Source: Lysobacteraceae bacterium (GTDB lineage: Bacteria; Pseudomonadota; Gammaproteobacteria; Xanthomonadales; Xanthomonadaceae). From it: a DNA stretch of 64,000 nucleotides. The notes under the pieces are model-generated. The model was not told the origin of the DNA, searched no databases, and was given only the letters and a program-made list of their open reading frames with translations. Below, in pieces: positions 49,455 to 59,104 of the stretch (positions within the stretch are counted from its first letter, which is position 1; each line of letters starts with the position of its first letter). The DNA is taken from positions 78,992-142,991 of the forward strand of contig SCUI01000011.1 in NCBI GenBank assembly GCA_004297225.1, given 5' to 3'. A program made the position numbers and the translations under genes.

Positions 49455-52400
49455 ATGACCCGAACCGCCGAAAACCCCGCCACCACGGCCGCCCCGCAGC
49501 CTGAAACCACCCCGCTGCGCTTCGTCACCGCCGCCAGCCTGTTCGACGGCCACGACGCCGCGATCAACATCATGCGCCGGCTGATCCAGGCGCAGGGCGC
49601 CGAGGTGATCCACCTGGGCCACAACCGCAGCGTCGAGGACGTCGTCCGCGCGGCGCTGCAGGAGGACGCCGACGCGATCGCGCTGTCGTCCTACCAGGGC
49701 GGCCACGTCGAATACATGAAATACATGGTCGACATGCTGCGCGAGCGCGGCGCCGGCCACATCAAGATCTTCGCCGGTGGCGGCGGCACCATCACCCCGG
49801 ACGAGATCCGCGAGCTCGAGGACTACGGCGTCGAGCGCATCTACCACCCCAACGACGGCATGCACATGGGGCTGGTGGCGATGATCGAGGATGTCGTACG
49901 CCGCGCGGGCGAATCCCGGCAGTCGGTCGAAACGCCGCACAAGGTGGCGTTGACCGACGAGGTCGAGATCGGGCAGATGCTGTCCGCGATCGAAGAGGGC
50001 GCGCTGGACGAGGCCGAGCTGGCGAAGTTGCGCAAGCAGTGGCAGCTGGCGGGCGGCAAGACTCCGGTGGTCGGCATCACCGGCACCGGCGGCGCCGGCA
50101 AGTCGTCGGTCACCGACGAGCTGCTCAACCGCTTCCTGGCGAACTTCCCGGAAATGCGGATCGCGGTGATCTCGGTGGACCCGACGCGGCGCCGCACCGG
50201 TGGCGCGTTGCTGGGCGACCGCATCCGCATGAACTCGCTGCGCTCGAAGCGCGTGTTCATGCGCTCGATGGCCACCCGCCGCCAGCACGCGGCCACCAAC
50301 GTGGTGCTGCAGGACTGCATCGCGTTCCTGAAGTCGCTGGGCTACGACCTGGTGATCGTCGAGACCGCCGGCATCGGCCAGAGCGACTCGGAGATCGTCG
50401 ACCTGGTCGACTTCCCGATGTACGTGATGACCAGCGACTTCGGCGCGCCGAGCCAGCTGGAGAAGATCGACATGCTCGACTTCGCCGAGCTGATCGTGCT
50501 GAACAAGTACGACAAGCGCGGCGCCGAGGACGCGCTGCGCGACGTGCGCAAGCAGTGGAAGCGCAACCACGTGCAGTTCAAGGTCGCCGACGAGGACGTG
50601 CCGGTCTACCCGACCATCGCCTCGCAGTTCAACGACCCGGGCATCAGCTGGATGTTCGCGAACCTGTGCCGGCTGCTGCGCGAGAAGCTGGGTGTGGGAG
50701 CGGCGGAAGCCGCGACAGGGATCTCCTGGAACCCGCAAGTCGCCACCGACCTCAAGGAACCCCGCGCCACCGTCCTCATTCCCGGCCCCCGCATCCGCTA
50801 CCTCGCCGAGATCGCCGAACAGGGCAGGGCGATCAACCAGCGCATCGAATCCCAGTCCGAAGTCGCCGACCGAGCCCAATCCTACTGGCAGTCGCTCCGC
50901 GACCTCGGGGACGCGAAGCTTCCGAAGTCCTTGGACCTCTACGAAGCGAATGACCTGGTTGTGGGAGGGGCGCAAGCCCCGACAGGGGATGCGACGTTGC
51001 TGACGCTGCGGCAGCGTTACAACGACGCCATCCAGTCGCTGGATTCCGAAGCGCTGAAGCTGCTGCGCGAATGGCCGGCACGGCTGAAGTCGATCACCGA
51101 TGAAGTCAATGAATACCAAGTCCGCGACAAGACCATCCGCGTCGACAACTACCGCGAATCGCTCAGCCACCAGCAAGTTCCCAAGATCGCCGCACCCACC
51201 TACCGCAGCTGGGGCGAACTGCTGACCTTCCTGCAGAAGGAAAACCTGCCGGGTGCGTATCCCTACACGGGCGGCGTGTATCCCTACCGCCGCACCGGCG
51301 AGGACCCGATCCGCATGTTCGCGGGCGAGGGCACGCCCGAGCGCACCAATCGCCGCTTCCACTACCTGAGCATCGGCCAGCCGGCCGCGCGCCTGTCCAC
51401 CGCCTTCGACAGCGTCACCCTGTACGGCGAGGACCCGGCCGAACGCCCGGACATCTACGGCAAGATCGGCAACTCCGGCGTCAACATCCCGACACTGGAC
51501 GACATGAAGAAGCTGTACTCCGGCTTCGACCTGTGCGCGCCGACCACCAGCGTGTCCATGACCATCAACGGCCCGGCGCCGATGATCCTGGCGATGTTCA
51601 TGAACACCGCCATCGACCAGCAGGTGGAAAAGTACCTGCGCGAGGACCAGCAGCGCTGGGACGCGGCCGCTGCGAAGATCGAGCGGCTGTTCAAGGGGCG
51701 CAAGCGCCCCGAGTACAGCGGCATGCTGCCCGAGGGCAACGACGGCCTCGGCCTGGGGCTGCTGGGCGTCACCGGCGACCAGCTGGTCGAGCCCGAGGTC
51801 TATGCCCGGATCAAGGCGGAAACATTGAAGACCGTGCGCGGCACCGTGCAGGCCGACATCCTCAAGGAGGACCAGGCCCAGAACACCTGCATTTTCAGCA
51901 CAGAGTTCGCGCTGCGGATGATGGGCGACATCCAGCAGTACTTCGTCGACAACGGCGTGCGCAACTTCTACTCGGTGTCGATCTCCGGGTACCACATCGC
52001 CGAGGCCGGCGCGAACCCGATCTCGCAGCTGGCTTTCACCCTGTCGAACGGCTTCACCATCGTCGAGTACTACCTCGCGCGCGGCATGAAGGTCGACGAC
52101 TTCGCGCCCAACCTGTCGTTCTTCTTCAGCAACGGCATGGACCCGGAGTACACCGTCATCGGCCGCGTCGCCCGCCGCATCTGGGCCCGCGCCATGCGCG
52201 AGCGCTACGGCGCCTCCGCGCGCAGCCAGATGATGAAGTACCACATCCAGACGTCAGGGCGTTCGCTACACGCGCAGGAAATCCAGTTCAACGACATCCG
52301 CACCACGCTGCAGGCCCTTTACGCGCTGTTCGACAACTGCAACAGCCTGCACACCAACGCCTACGACGAAGCGATCACCACGCCGACCGAGGAAAGCGTG

Positions 52401-52958
52401 CGCCGCGCCGTCGCGATCCAGATGATCATCAACAAGGAACTGGGCCTCAACTTCATCGAGAACCCCTGGCAGGGCAGCTTCGCCGTCGACTACCTCACCG
52501 ACCTGGTCGAGGAAGCCGTCTACAAGGAGTTCGAGGCCATCAGCGAGCGCGGCGGCGTGCTCGGCGCCATGGACACCATGTACCAGCGCGGCAAGATCCA
52601 GGAAGAATCGCTGTACTACGAGCACAAGAAGCACGACGGCAGCCTGCCGCTGGTGGGCGTGAACACCTTCCTGCCCAAGGAGCACGCCGGGGATATCGTC
52701 ACCGAGATCGAGCTGATCCGCAGCACGCCGGACGAGAAGGCCCAACAGATCCAGAACGTAGAGTCTTTCAGGTCGCGAAGTTCCCACCTTGTGGGAGGGG
52801 CGCAAGCCCCGACTGGAGGGCTAGGGAAGCTGCAACAGGTGGCCCGTGACCGCCAGAACGTCTTCGCCGCGTTGATGGAAGCGGTGAAGACGCATTCGCT
52901 CGGCCAGATCAGCCATGCGCTTTATGAAGTGGGTGGGGAGTACCGAAGGAATATGTAG
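49455..52958 (+). CDS. icmF: Fused isobutyryl-CoA mutase IcmF
   Basis: A 1167-residue coenzyme B12 enzyme joining three parts: B12-binding domain ([14 protein letters not shown], about residues 20-150), MeaI-type G-protein chaperone (GTGGAGKSS near 209, NKYD near 351) and the acyl-CoA mutase barrel ([40 protein letters not shown]). It interconverts isobutyryl- and butyryl-CoA, linking valine breakdown. Three REP palindromes are translated within it (about residues 413-421, 502-510, 1112-1120), in loops between domains and near the C-terminus; the frame stays open. Confidence 0.94.
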   Translation: MTRTAENPATTAAPQPETTPLRFVTAASLFDGHDAAINIMRRLIQAQGAEVIHLGHNRSVEDVVRAALQEDADAIALSSYQGGHVEYMKYMVDMLRERGAGHIKIFAGGGGTITPDEIRELEDYGVERIYHPNDGMHMGLVAMIEDVVRRAGESRQSVETPHKVALTDEVEIGQMLSAIEEGALDEAELAKLRKQWQLAGGKTPVVGITGTGGAGKSSVTDELLNRFLANFPEMRIAVISVDPTRRRTGGALLGDRIRMNSLRSKRVFMRSMATRRQHAATNVVLQDCIAFLKSLGYDLVIVETAGIGQSDSEIVDLVDFPMYVMTSDFGAPSQLEKIDMLDFAELIVLNKYDKRGAEDALRDVRKQWKRNHVQFKVADEDVPVYPTIASQFNDPGISWMFANLCRLLREKLGVGAAEAATGISWNPQVATDLKEPRATVLIPGPRIRYLAEIAEQGRAINQRIESQSEVADRAQSYWQSLRDLGDAKLPKSLDLYEANDLVVGGAQAPTGDATLLTLRQRYNDAIQSLDSEALKLLREWPARLKSITDEVNEYQVRDKTIRVDNYRESLSHQQVPKIAAPTYRSWGELLTFLQKENLPGAYPYTGGVYPYRRTGEDPIRMFAGEGTPERTNRRFHYLSIGQPAARLSTAFDSVTLYGEDPAERPDIYGKIGNSGVNIPTLDDMKKLYSGFDLCAPTTSVSMTINGPAPMILAMFMNTAIDQQVEKYLREDQQRWDAAAAKIERLFKGRKRPEYSGMLPEGNDGLGLGLLGVTGDQLVEPEVYARIKAETLKTVRGTVQADILKEDQAQNTCIFSTEFALRMMGDIQQYFVDNGVRNFYSVSISGYHIAEAGANPISQLAFTLSNGFTIVEYYLARGMKVDDFAPNLSFFFSNGMDPEYTVIGRVARRIWARAMRERYGASARSQMMKYHIQTSGRSLHAQEIQFNDIRTTLQALYALFDNCNSLHTNAYDEAITTPTEESVRRAVAIQMIINKELGLNFIENPWQGSFAVDYLTDLVEEAVYKEFEAISERGGVLGAMDTMYQRGKIQEESLYYEHKKHDGSLPLVGVNTFLPKEHAGDIVTEIELIRSTPDEKAQQIQNVESFRSRSSHLVGGAQAPTGGLGKLQQVARDRQNVFAALMEAVKTHSLGQISHALYEVGGEYRRNM
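50693..50716 (+). repeat. REP-like palindrome, copy 3, inside icmF
   Basis: The DNA matches the intergenic copies with one change (GGCGGAAGCC core) and is read as VGAAEAATG between the G-protein chaperone domain and the linker to the mutase. Confidence 0.85.
50958..50983 (+). repeat. REP-like palindrome, copy 4, inside icmF
   Basis: GTTGTGGGAG followed by GGGCGCAAGCCCC-type arms; read as [10 protein letters not shown] in the linker, upstream of the conserved [13 protein letters not shown] segment. Confidence 0.9.
52788..52813 (+). repeat. REP-like palindrome, copy 5, inside icmF
   Basis: Almost identical to copy 4 (first base C for G); read as [10 protein letters not shown] about 50 residues from the C-terminus, in the same frame phase as copy 4. 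Confidence 0.9.
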
Positions 52959-52979
52959 GTTCTTTAGGTCTGGAGACCG

Positions 52980-54686
52980 ATGGCAGTCCAAAAATATAGA
53001 TTGGTTTTTTCGCGCCACCGACCCGAGGATCCAGGGACGCTTGTCCTCTTATCTCCTGCGGACACCGGCTGGAACGACTTTGGGTACAACTTTCACGCAA
53101 CGTTAGTTGTAAGCCCCAACGACGCCAGGAAAGAACTCAACCTCAAAGCCTATTGCATTCCTGTTGATGAATATGGAAGGCCAATTCGTTTTGCAACGTG
53201 GTTCGAAGAAAATTGGCGGGCGCGGATGCGGCCATTTACTTATAGGAGCAGCGGATTCTTAACGTTACTTGCCACTGACGATGCATATTCAAAGTTGTTT
53301 TCTTGGTGCAAGAGTGACGAAGAGTACCGCAACATTCTACTCACCATAAATGAGATCACTTGGCTACGTGAGAATTATGGATTTGATGCCGCAAAGTTCA
53401 GAAAGATAATTGGATCCGAAGCCTTTCAGGTAGGTGTCTTACGCAGCGCAGGTGCTTACCGCGCTTACCGCGATGGATTCCACTTTGGTTATCGCAAGTC
53501 TAAAGCGCCGGTGGACGTTCGTAAACCTTTTAGCTTTTCAGTGCAGCTTCCAGGTTTTAGCAATGAACACTCTCTCGACTTCAACTACAAAGATTTAGAA
53601 CTTATTGAAGATAGAGTCCACTGCCTAATCGGACGCAATGGAATTGGCAAAACTCAAGTTCTGAGGAAGTTAATCCTATCTTTAGCCGCTGATGAAGATA
53701 AAGAAAACCCGTTTTTGGATGTCCACGACTCTGAATATCAAAATGTCCTGACCAAATCGTCAATTGCAAATCCGTATTCCCGAGTAATTTCCTATACGAC
53801 CGAAGTTGAGTCTGCCCTTCCTTGTGGGAGCCGAGCTGATACTGTCTTCGACTATCAGCACTGCAATTTGTCACTCCCTTTCGACAGCGGGACCGGCGCA
53901 AAGACAATTGCATCGATGCTGGTTAGTCTTGTGCGCGATGACGAGGGCCCACGCAATAAATTTAATCGTCTTGGTGCGCTGAAAGCTGCGGTTTTGCCGC
54001 ACATCGATTGGGACTCGATTGCGCTACCCGTCAAGAAGGACTCTGGGATTTCATCCATTAGCTACAACGGTGTCGATTGGATTAGGTTTTCGACTTTTGC
54101 ATCACTGAATGAGGAGCGCTTGCTTAAGGCGAGCCCACAAGTGATTCAGGACATCGAAATCGGGCATTTTAACGAGGAAGGCGATCCGGTTAATGTCAGC
54201 AGTGGGCAGCGCGTGTTTCTCAGGTTTGCAGTTCACTTTTTGAGCTATGCTTCAAAGGGTTCGTTGGTGATCTTTGATGAGCCTGAAACGCATTTGCACC
54301 CAAACTTGATTAGTTCGTTTGCGATTCTGTTGTACAGAGTCCTTGCGCAAACAAAAAGTGTAGCTATTGTCGCCACGCATTCCCCATTTATTGTGCGAGA
54401 GGTGCCATCGCATTGCGTGCACGTGTTTCAATCTAAGAGCCGTGGATCTGTCGAAATTTCGACTCCTTACTTGAAGACCTTGGGTGCAAGCCCCACTAGT
54501 CTCTCGCTTTCAATTTTTGGGGATGACACGGCAAAGAAGTACTACGAAAAGCTTCTCGAAGCTGTTGCTCCGACGGATTTGCCAATTGCAGGCATTTTGC
54601 AGAACTACGGCGACGTACTAAGCACAGATATGTTGATTCAGATGCGAAGTATCATAGAGAAGCGGGTGCTGAATGCGGGGGATTAA
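52980..54686 (+). CDS. AAA/ABC-type ATPase, PtuA-like (Septu system candidate)
   Basis: A 568-residue protein with an uncharacterised N-terminal domain of about 200 residues and a C-terminal SMC/ABC-like ATPase: Walker A GRNGIGKTQ near 218, signature VSSGQ near 406, Walker B LVIFDEPETHLHP near 429 and switch His in ATHSP near 465. It overlaps an HNH endonuclease gene by 14 bp, the organisation of Septu PtuA-PtuB. The codon use and composition are AT-richer than the flanks, suggesting transfer. Function as a phage-defence sensor is inferred from the gene pair. Confidence 0.8.
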   Translation: MAVQKYRLVFSRHRPEDPGTLVLLSPADTGWNDFGYNFHATLVVSPNDARKELNLKAYCIPVDEYGRPIRFATWFEENWRARMRPFTYRSSGFLTLLATDDAYSKLFSWCKSDEEYRNILLTINEITWLRENYGFDAAKFRKIIGSEAFQVGVLRSAGAYRAYRDGFHFGYRKSKAPVDVRKPFSFSVQLPGFSNEHSLDFNYKDLELIEDRVHCLIGRNGIGKTQVLRKLILSLAADEDKENPFLDVHDSEYQNVLTKSSIANPYSRVISYTTEVESALPCGSRADTVFDYQHCNLSLPFDSGTGAKTIASMLVSLVRDDEGPRNKFNRLGALKAAVLPHIDWDSIALPVKKDSGISSISYNGVDWIRFSTFASLNEERLLKASPQVIQDIEIGHFNEEGDPVNVSSGQRVFLRFAVHFLSYASKGSLVIFDEPETHLHPNLISSFAILLYRVLAQTKSVAIVATHSPFIVREVPSHCVHVFQSKSRGSVEISTPYLKTLGASPTSLSLSIFGDDTAKKYYEKLLEAVAPTDLPIAGILQNYGDVLSTDMLIQMRSIIEKRVLNAGD

Positions 54687-55473
54687 TGTTTTTCCAGTGG
54701 CTGACGGTGCTGTTATAGCAGCGGTCGCGAAGCATTATCCATCCATTGCCCAATTTAAGATGCAAATGCGGGTGGCGTATCGCTCGTACTTGGCAACCAG
54801 ATGCACAGGCTTGATACCGATCGAGCTAAGCGGAGCAGCAATTTCTGACTTGGGACTCGCGTTCCGAAGTCAAGCTAAATCCGCCAAGCTCGACTGGATA
54901 GTTAACGTCAGAGCTGATCACAACTTCAATTATTGTCCTGTATGCGGCGGCCCGGGGGTTGCGACTGTTGACCACCATTTGCCCCAGCGCCACTTTCCGG
55001 AGTTCAGTGTTTACAGTTACAATTTGATTCCGTGTTGTGACGCATGTAATTCGAAGAGAAGGGATTCAAATGCGCCAGGGGTCGAGTGGACACTCCATCC
55101 GGTTTTTGACGCGGCGCTATTGGATGAGGCGCGAATATTTGTTCGCATTGATGCGCCATGGGAAGCTCCATTTTTCGCGTGGGACGTGGTTGAAGGGCTG
55201 TCGCCTCAGGGTGAAGCCAAGATCCGATATCACTTAGCGAAGTCGATAAACGATCGGGCGTTTGGCACTTGGATTCGTGGGCAGTGGACTGATTTGCTCA
55301 ATGTACGAGCCAGATTTTGCGAGACGGGTGCTGAGTTGAAGAGTGAATTGACTCGCGAAATTGAAGCGCAGGTTCAGAATAGCAATGCGTGGAGCGTTGG
55401 ACTTCTGCGGGGCGTAGTGCGAGTAGAAGGGCTATGTGACTGGTTGGTCGCAGAGGCGAGCCGCAGAGATTGA
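54673..55473 (+). CDS. HNH endonuclease, PtuB-like
   Basis: A 266-residue protein with an HNH motif framed by zinc cysteines: CPVCGG near residue 89, VDHHLPQRHF near 100, then NLIPCCDACNSKRRD. This is the compact HNH of PtuB-type effectors. The rest is helical and matches nothing I recognise. The ATG at 54673 lies before the end of the ATPase gene, so translation is coupled. Expected action: DNA cleavage when released or activated by the ATPase; unproven here. Confidence 0.8.
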   Translation: MRGINVFPVADGAVIAAVAKHYPSIAQFKMQMRVAYRSYLATRCTGLIPIELSGAAISDLGLAFRSQAKSAKLDWIVNVRADHNFNYCPVCGGPGVATVDHHLPQRHFPEFSVYSYNLIPCCDACNSKRRDSNAPGVEWTLHPVFDAALLDEARIFVRIDAPWEAPFFAWDVVEGLSPQGEAKIRYHLAKSINDRAFGTWIRGQWTDLLNVRARFCETGAELKSELTREIEAQVQNSNAWSVGLLRGVVRVEGLCDWLVAEASRRD

Positions 55474-55605
55474 CGCGGGATAGGGCCCGAATAGAGAGGA
55501 ATGGCCGCGTCGATGCGCCGTTTTTGTGCTCGTCACTGTGCTTCGCGAAATTTATTGAGCGGGGCGTCTGGGCCAGAAGGATGTGCGGCTCAGCACCAGT
55601 GTGCC

Positions 55606-55680
55606 GCTTAACCAACACTTCAAACCGCGGCGAAGGCCTCGTGCGCCCATGACTTGCCGCTGTCGCCCGCAGCGTTAGGC
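55606..55680 (+). other. Degenerate integron attC-like site (weak)
   Basis: A 75-bp segment starts GCTTAAC (fits RYYYAAC) and ends GTTAGGC (fits GTTRRRY) in the orientation expected after a plus-strand cassette. Inside, GCGGCGAA (55627) can pair with TTGCCGC (55654) leaving one G unpaired, as attC sites do. The spacers (14 and 13 bases) are longer than usual and no integrase or second attC is seen. Confidence 0.35.
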
Positions 55681-55690
55681 TCGCAGGCGC

Positions 55691-56992
55691 ATGCCCTCCA
55701 CCTTCAGTTCCCTCCGCACCCGCAACTTCCGCATCTGGTCCCTCGGCGCCCTGGTGTCCAACATCGGCACCTGGATGCAGCGCATCGGCCAGGACTGGCT
55801 GGTGCTGACGGTGCTCACCGACCACAGTGCCACCGCGGTGGGAACCGTGATGGCGCTGCAGTTCGGGCCGCCGCTGTTGCTGCTGCCGCTGACGGGCTAC
55901 GCCGCGGACCATTTCGACCGTCGCAAGCTGCTGCTCTGGACCCAGGGCGCCGCCGGCCTGCTGGCGCTGGGCTTGGGCTTGGTGACGCTGCTCGGCGTGG
56001 TGCAGCTGTGGCAGGTGTATGGCTTCGCCTTGCTGCTGGGCTGCGTCACCGCCTTCGACGCGCCGGCGAGGCAGGCCTTCGTCTCGGACCTGGTCGAGGA
56101 CGACCAGCTGGCCAACGCGGTGGCGCTGAACTCCACCTCCTTCAACGCGGCGCGCATGGTCGGCCCGGCGGTGGCCGGCGCGCTGATCGCGGCGGTGGGC
56201 GAGGGCTGGCTGTTCGTCATCAACGCGGGCTCCTACGCGGCGGTGCTGGTCTCGATCTGGTGCCTGCGCGCCAGCGAGCTGCATCCCCACGAGCGGCCCG
56301 AGCGCACGCCCGGCAGCCTGATGGCCGGCTTCCGCTACGTGGGGCAGCGGCCGGACCTGATGGCGGTGCTGGTGATGCTGGCGCTGATGGGCACCTTCGG
56401 CTTCAACTTCGCGATCTTCATCTCGACGATGTCGGTCACCGTGTTCGATGGCGATGCCCGCCAGTTCGGCATCCTGACCTCCGCGATGGCGCTGGGCACC
56501 ATGGGCGGGGCGCTGCTGTCCGCGCACCGGCCGATGCCGGGCATGGTGCTGATGGCTGCCTCCGCCGCGGCGTTCGGCATCGCCACCGCACTGGCTGCGG
56601 TGATGCCCTCGCCGTGGCTGTTCGCCGCCATGCTGGTCCTCGTCGGCCTGGGCGCGCTGACCTTCATGACCGGCAGCAACTCGATGATGCAGCTCACCAC
56701 CGAGCGCGCCATGCGCGGACGTGTGCTGGCGCTGCGCATTGCCGTCGTCATGGGCGGCACGCCGCTGGGCGCGCCGCTGATCGGGTGGATCGTGGACCGG
56801 TTTGGGGCGCGGGTGGCGATGGCGGTGGGTGCGCTGTCCGGCCTCGCAGCCGCAGGCGTGGCCATCGCCTACCTCGTGCGGCACCGGGCCTTGCATGTGC
56901 GCCGGCGGCATGGGCGTTGGCGCGTGCACTTGCGGCCGGTGCCGATCGAGGCAGGGGAGGTGCGGTTGGCGGCGGGGGAGCGGGTGAAGTAG
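55691..56992 (+). CDS. MFS exporter (EntS-like)
   Basis: A 433-residue MFS_3 protein with about twelve helices; LRTRNFRIWSLGALVSNIGTWM opens helix 1 and GYAADHFDRRKLLL is the loop 2-3 motif. The C-terminal 40 residues are Arg/His-rich and cytoplasmic. It may export siderophore, drug or another small molecule. It begins 10 bases after the attC-like site, but its GC-rich composition fits the surrounding chromosome. Confidence 0.87.
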   Translation: MPSTFSSLRTRNFRIWSLGALVSNIGTWMQRIGQDWLVLTVLTDHSATAVGTVMALQFGPPLLLLPLTGYAADHFDRRKLLLWTQGAAGLLALGLGLVTLLGVVQLWQVYGFALLLGCVTAFDAPARQAFVSDLVEDDQLANAVALNSTSFNAARMVGPAVAGALIAAVGEGWLFVINAGSYAAVLVSIWCLRASELHPHERPERTPGSLMAGFRYVGQRPDLMAVLVMLALMGTFGFNFAIFISTMSVTVFDGDARQFGILTSAMALGTMGGALLSAHRPMPGMVLMAASAAAFGIATALAAVMPSPWLFAAMLVLVGLGALTFMTGSNSMMQLTTERAMRGRVLALRIAVVMGGTPLGAPLIGWIVDRFGARVAMAVGALSGLAAAGVAIAYLVRHRALHVRRRHGRWRVHLRPVPIEAGEVRLAAGERVK

Positions 56993-57143
56993 CGATGGCT
57001 CCGTGAGCGCGGGTAGAACTGGGATGCGCGTCGCAGATCGGTGGCGCTGCCGTTTATTTCGGCCGTCGATTCCTGCAAACCACGTTACTGGCATTGAACC
57101 AGAGTTGGCCCACAAACCGGACGTGGGCAAATAGGGGGATGTA

Positions 57144-57668
57144 GTGAAATGCGCAATGACTGGCCAGCTGTTGTCCGATCCCTCGGAAGGGATCTGGGAT
57201 GACGGGGAATGGATCAGCTGGAGCTACATCAACGATTACCTCGAAGACCAGGAACTACGTGCCGAGTTTCCGCATGCGAGCCTTGAAGTCGCGCGCTCGT
57301 TTCTTGACTTGGTCGAGGTTGCCTTCCGCTATAGCGCTCTGACCGGCCGCTATCTTGAGATATGGGGCGAACTGGGCGAACTGTTCGTGGAGGTCAAGTA
57401 CGGGCTCAAGCGGCATCGAACCCATGCGCCTGGTTCCGACGGCCGTATCGGCAACGACTTCGTGGAGGTCAAGACCTTGTCGCCCGGAAAGGCGGGCGAT
57501 GTTGTGCAGGTCAAACGAGCGGGAAACTTCAACAAGGTATTCTTGGTTAGGATCTCGGAAGACTTTCGATTCGAAGCCCGCAAGATCGACCGCCGGATGG
57601 TCAGGAAGGGCACCGGGAAGTACGCGCGAATCCGTTGGGACGCGTGCGACAAGATCGAGATCGCGTGA
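57144..57668 (+). CDS. Hypothetical protein with PD-(D/E)xK-like core
   Basis: A 174-residue protein, start GTG 57144 with AGGGGG upstream (an in-frame ATG lies at 57156). A possible nuclease core is GELGELFVEVKYG, then GSDGRIGNDFVEVKTLSPGK with Asp and Glu-x-Lys, and VVQVKRAGNFNKVFLVRI. No family recognised. It lies 19 bases from a NERD-domain gene, which also belongs to nuclease-related folds; the pair is AT-richer than its neighbours. Confidence 0.55.
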   Translation: MKCAMTGQLLSDPSEGIWDDGEWISWSYINDYLEDQELRAEFPHASLEVARSFLDLVEVAFRYSALTGRYLEIWGELGELFVEVKYGLKRHRTHAPGSDGRIGNDFVEVKTLSPGKAGDVVQVKRAGNFNKVFLVRISEDFRFEARKIDRRMVRKGTGKYARIRWDACDKIEIA

Positions 57669-57687
57669 TGTCGACCTGGGGCTTGAG

Positions 57688-58590
57688 ATGACGGCAAACC
57701 TGATCCTGATTCTTTCAGTGGTGATACCTGTTGCTCTGGTCATGGGCTGCCTCCTGGCTTGGCGGGTCTGGAGGAAGGCCGACAAACGACGGTCGCCGTT
57801 GACCTTCGAAATCCGCAATCTGCCGGGCGAGCATCTCCGGCGCGAGTTGGCCAGGCACGATGACGGGTTCATGGAAGCTTCGGCGGTGGTAGTCGCACTG
57901 GGCCCGATCTTCTTGAGCGCCTGGTTGCTTGCCAGGCTCGAGGGAGCGGGCGTGGACTGGGGGGCATTCCAGTTCGGTTGGGGCGATGCAGTGCTCGGTG
58001 CAGTCTGCCTCGTGTTGTTGGCATGGTCGGTTTGGAGGTTGATCCACCATGCAAGAGCCCGCCGCTTCTACCTCGACGGGCTCCAGGCTGAGCTTGCAGT
58101 CGCGCAGTGCCTGATCCCGCTGATCGCCGACGGCGCGATGGTTTTCCATGACTTTCCGACAGGCAAGGGAAACATCGACCACGTCGTGATCGGGCGTGGC
58201 GCGGTGTTCGCGATTGAAACGAAGTGGCGTCGAAAGCCGGGATACAAGGGAAAGGACGCTGCGAGGGTCCAGTTCGACGGTCAGCGGTTGCGTTTTCCCA
58301 ATCACGTCGAAACCAAGCCCGTCGAGCAGGCGCTATACCAGGCCCGGTGGCTCGGCGACTTCCTTGCGAGCGGCGTCGGAACGTCGGTGCGCGTCGTGCC
58401 AGTGCTGGCGTTGCCGGGTTGGTACGTGGAGAACACGAATCGTTCCGCCCGGCACGAACTCCTGGTATCGAATTGCCACAATTCCAGTTTCATGGTCGGT
58501 GACAAGTTTGGCGCCCCGTTGCCGGACGAGATGCGGAAACGGATTGCTCACGTCTTGAGCGAGAAATACACGCCCATAGATTTCAGCTAG
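57688..58590 (+). CDS. Membrane protein with NERD domain
   Basis: A 300-residue protein with an N-terminal helix (LILILSVVIPVALVMGCLLA) and two more hydrophobic segments at about residues 60-80 and 93-112. The C-terminal half is a NERD (nuclease-related) domain: GNIDHVVIGRGAVFAIETKWRRK with Asp and Glu-x-Lys like a PD-(D/E)xK core, then ALYQARWLGDFL. Function of NERD proteins is poorly known. The ATG at 57688 follows GCTTGAG. Confidence 0.82.
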   Translation: MTANLILILSVVIPVALVMGCLLAWRVWRKADKRRSPLTFEIRNLPGEHLRRELARHDDGFMEASAVVVALGPIFLSAWLLARLEGAGVDWGAFQFGWGDAVLGAVCLVLLAWSVWRLIHHARARRFYLDGLQAELAVAQCLIPLIADGAMVFHDFPTGKGNIDHVVIGRGAVFAIETKWRRKPGYKGKDAARVQFDGQRLRFPNHVETKPVEQALYQARWLGDFLASGVGTSVRVVPVLALPGWYVENTNRSARHELLVSNCHNSSFMVGDKFGAPLPDEMRKRIAHVLSEKYTPIDFS

Positions 58591-58729
58591 AAGAAGGTCG
58601 CAACACATCTGCAAAAAGGGAAGCATGGAGCAGCAGTTTAGGCAGTCGTCCTATCGTCGGAGGGGCGTACAGTCTGGCCCGAAATAGCGGCGACAGGCGC
58701 CCGCTAGCGACCGGGAAGGAGACACGATC

Positions 58730-59104
58730 ATGCTCGAATTCATCGACAGCCCCGACGACGTCGTCGCCCTCGTCGTGACCGGGAAACTCACCAGCGACGA
58801 CCTCTCCGCGATGATGGACCGCATCGAGCAGGCGATGGCGCGGCACCAGGTGATCCACGTGTTCGTCGAGACCCGCTCGCTGGACGGCATCGAGCTCTCC
58901 GGGTTCGGCGGCCACATCGCGCGGGCGATGCCGCTGCTGGGCAAGCTGCGGCGCTTCGGCCGCGTGGCCGTGGTCGCCGACCAGGCGTGGGTCCGCGCCG
59001 GCACCCGGATCGAGAGCGCGCTGCTGCCTGCCATCGGTTACCGAGTTTTCCAGCCGGAGCAGCGGGACGAGGCCCTGGGCTGGGTTCGCGGGGGCGCAGC
59101 ATGA
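58730..59104 (+). CDS. SpoIIAA/STAS-like protein
   Basis: A 124-residue cytoplasmic protein of the SpoIIAA-like family (YDSC-type): FIDSPDDVVALVVTGKLTSDD, HVFVETRSLDGIELSGFGGH and FGRVAVVADQAWVRAG. AAGGAGA lies 8 bases before the ATG. It overlaps the following lipoprotein gene by 4 bp. No anti-sigma kinase is near, so the partner is unknown. Confidence 0.75.
   Translation: MLEFIDSPDDVVALVVTGKLTSDDLSAMMDRIEQAMARHQVIHVFVETRSLDGIELSGFGGHIARAMPLLGKLRRFGRVAVVADQAWVRAGTRIESALLPAIGYRVFQPEQRDEALGWVRGGAA

Noticed and set aside
46557..52244. A 1895-codon open frame on the minus strand, opposite icmF and the sulfotransferase gene
   Set aside because: Only its last 366 codons (leucine dehydrogenase) look like protein; the rest is low-complexity Arg/Ala/Gly sequence mirrored from real genes on the plus strand.
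52959..52979. Search for a second attC or direct repeat at the left edge of the AT-rich island
   Set aside because: No RYYYAAC/GTTRRRY pair or repeat of the right-hand site was found.
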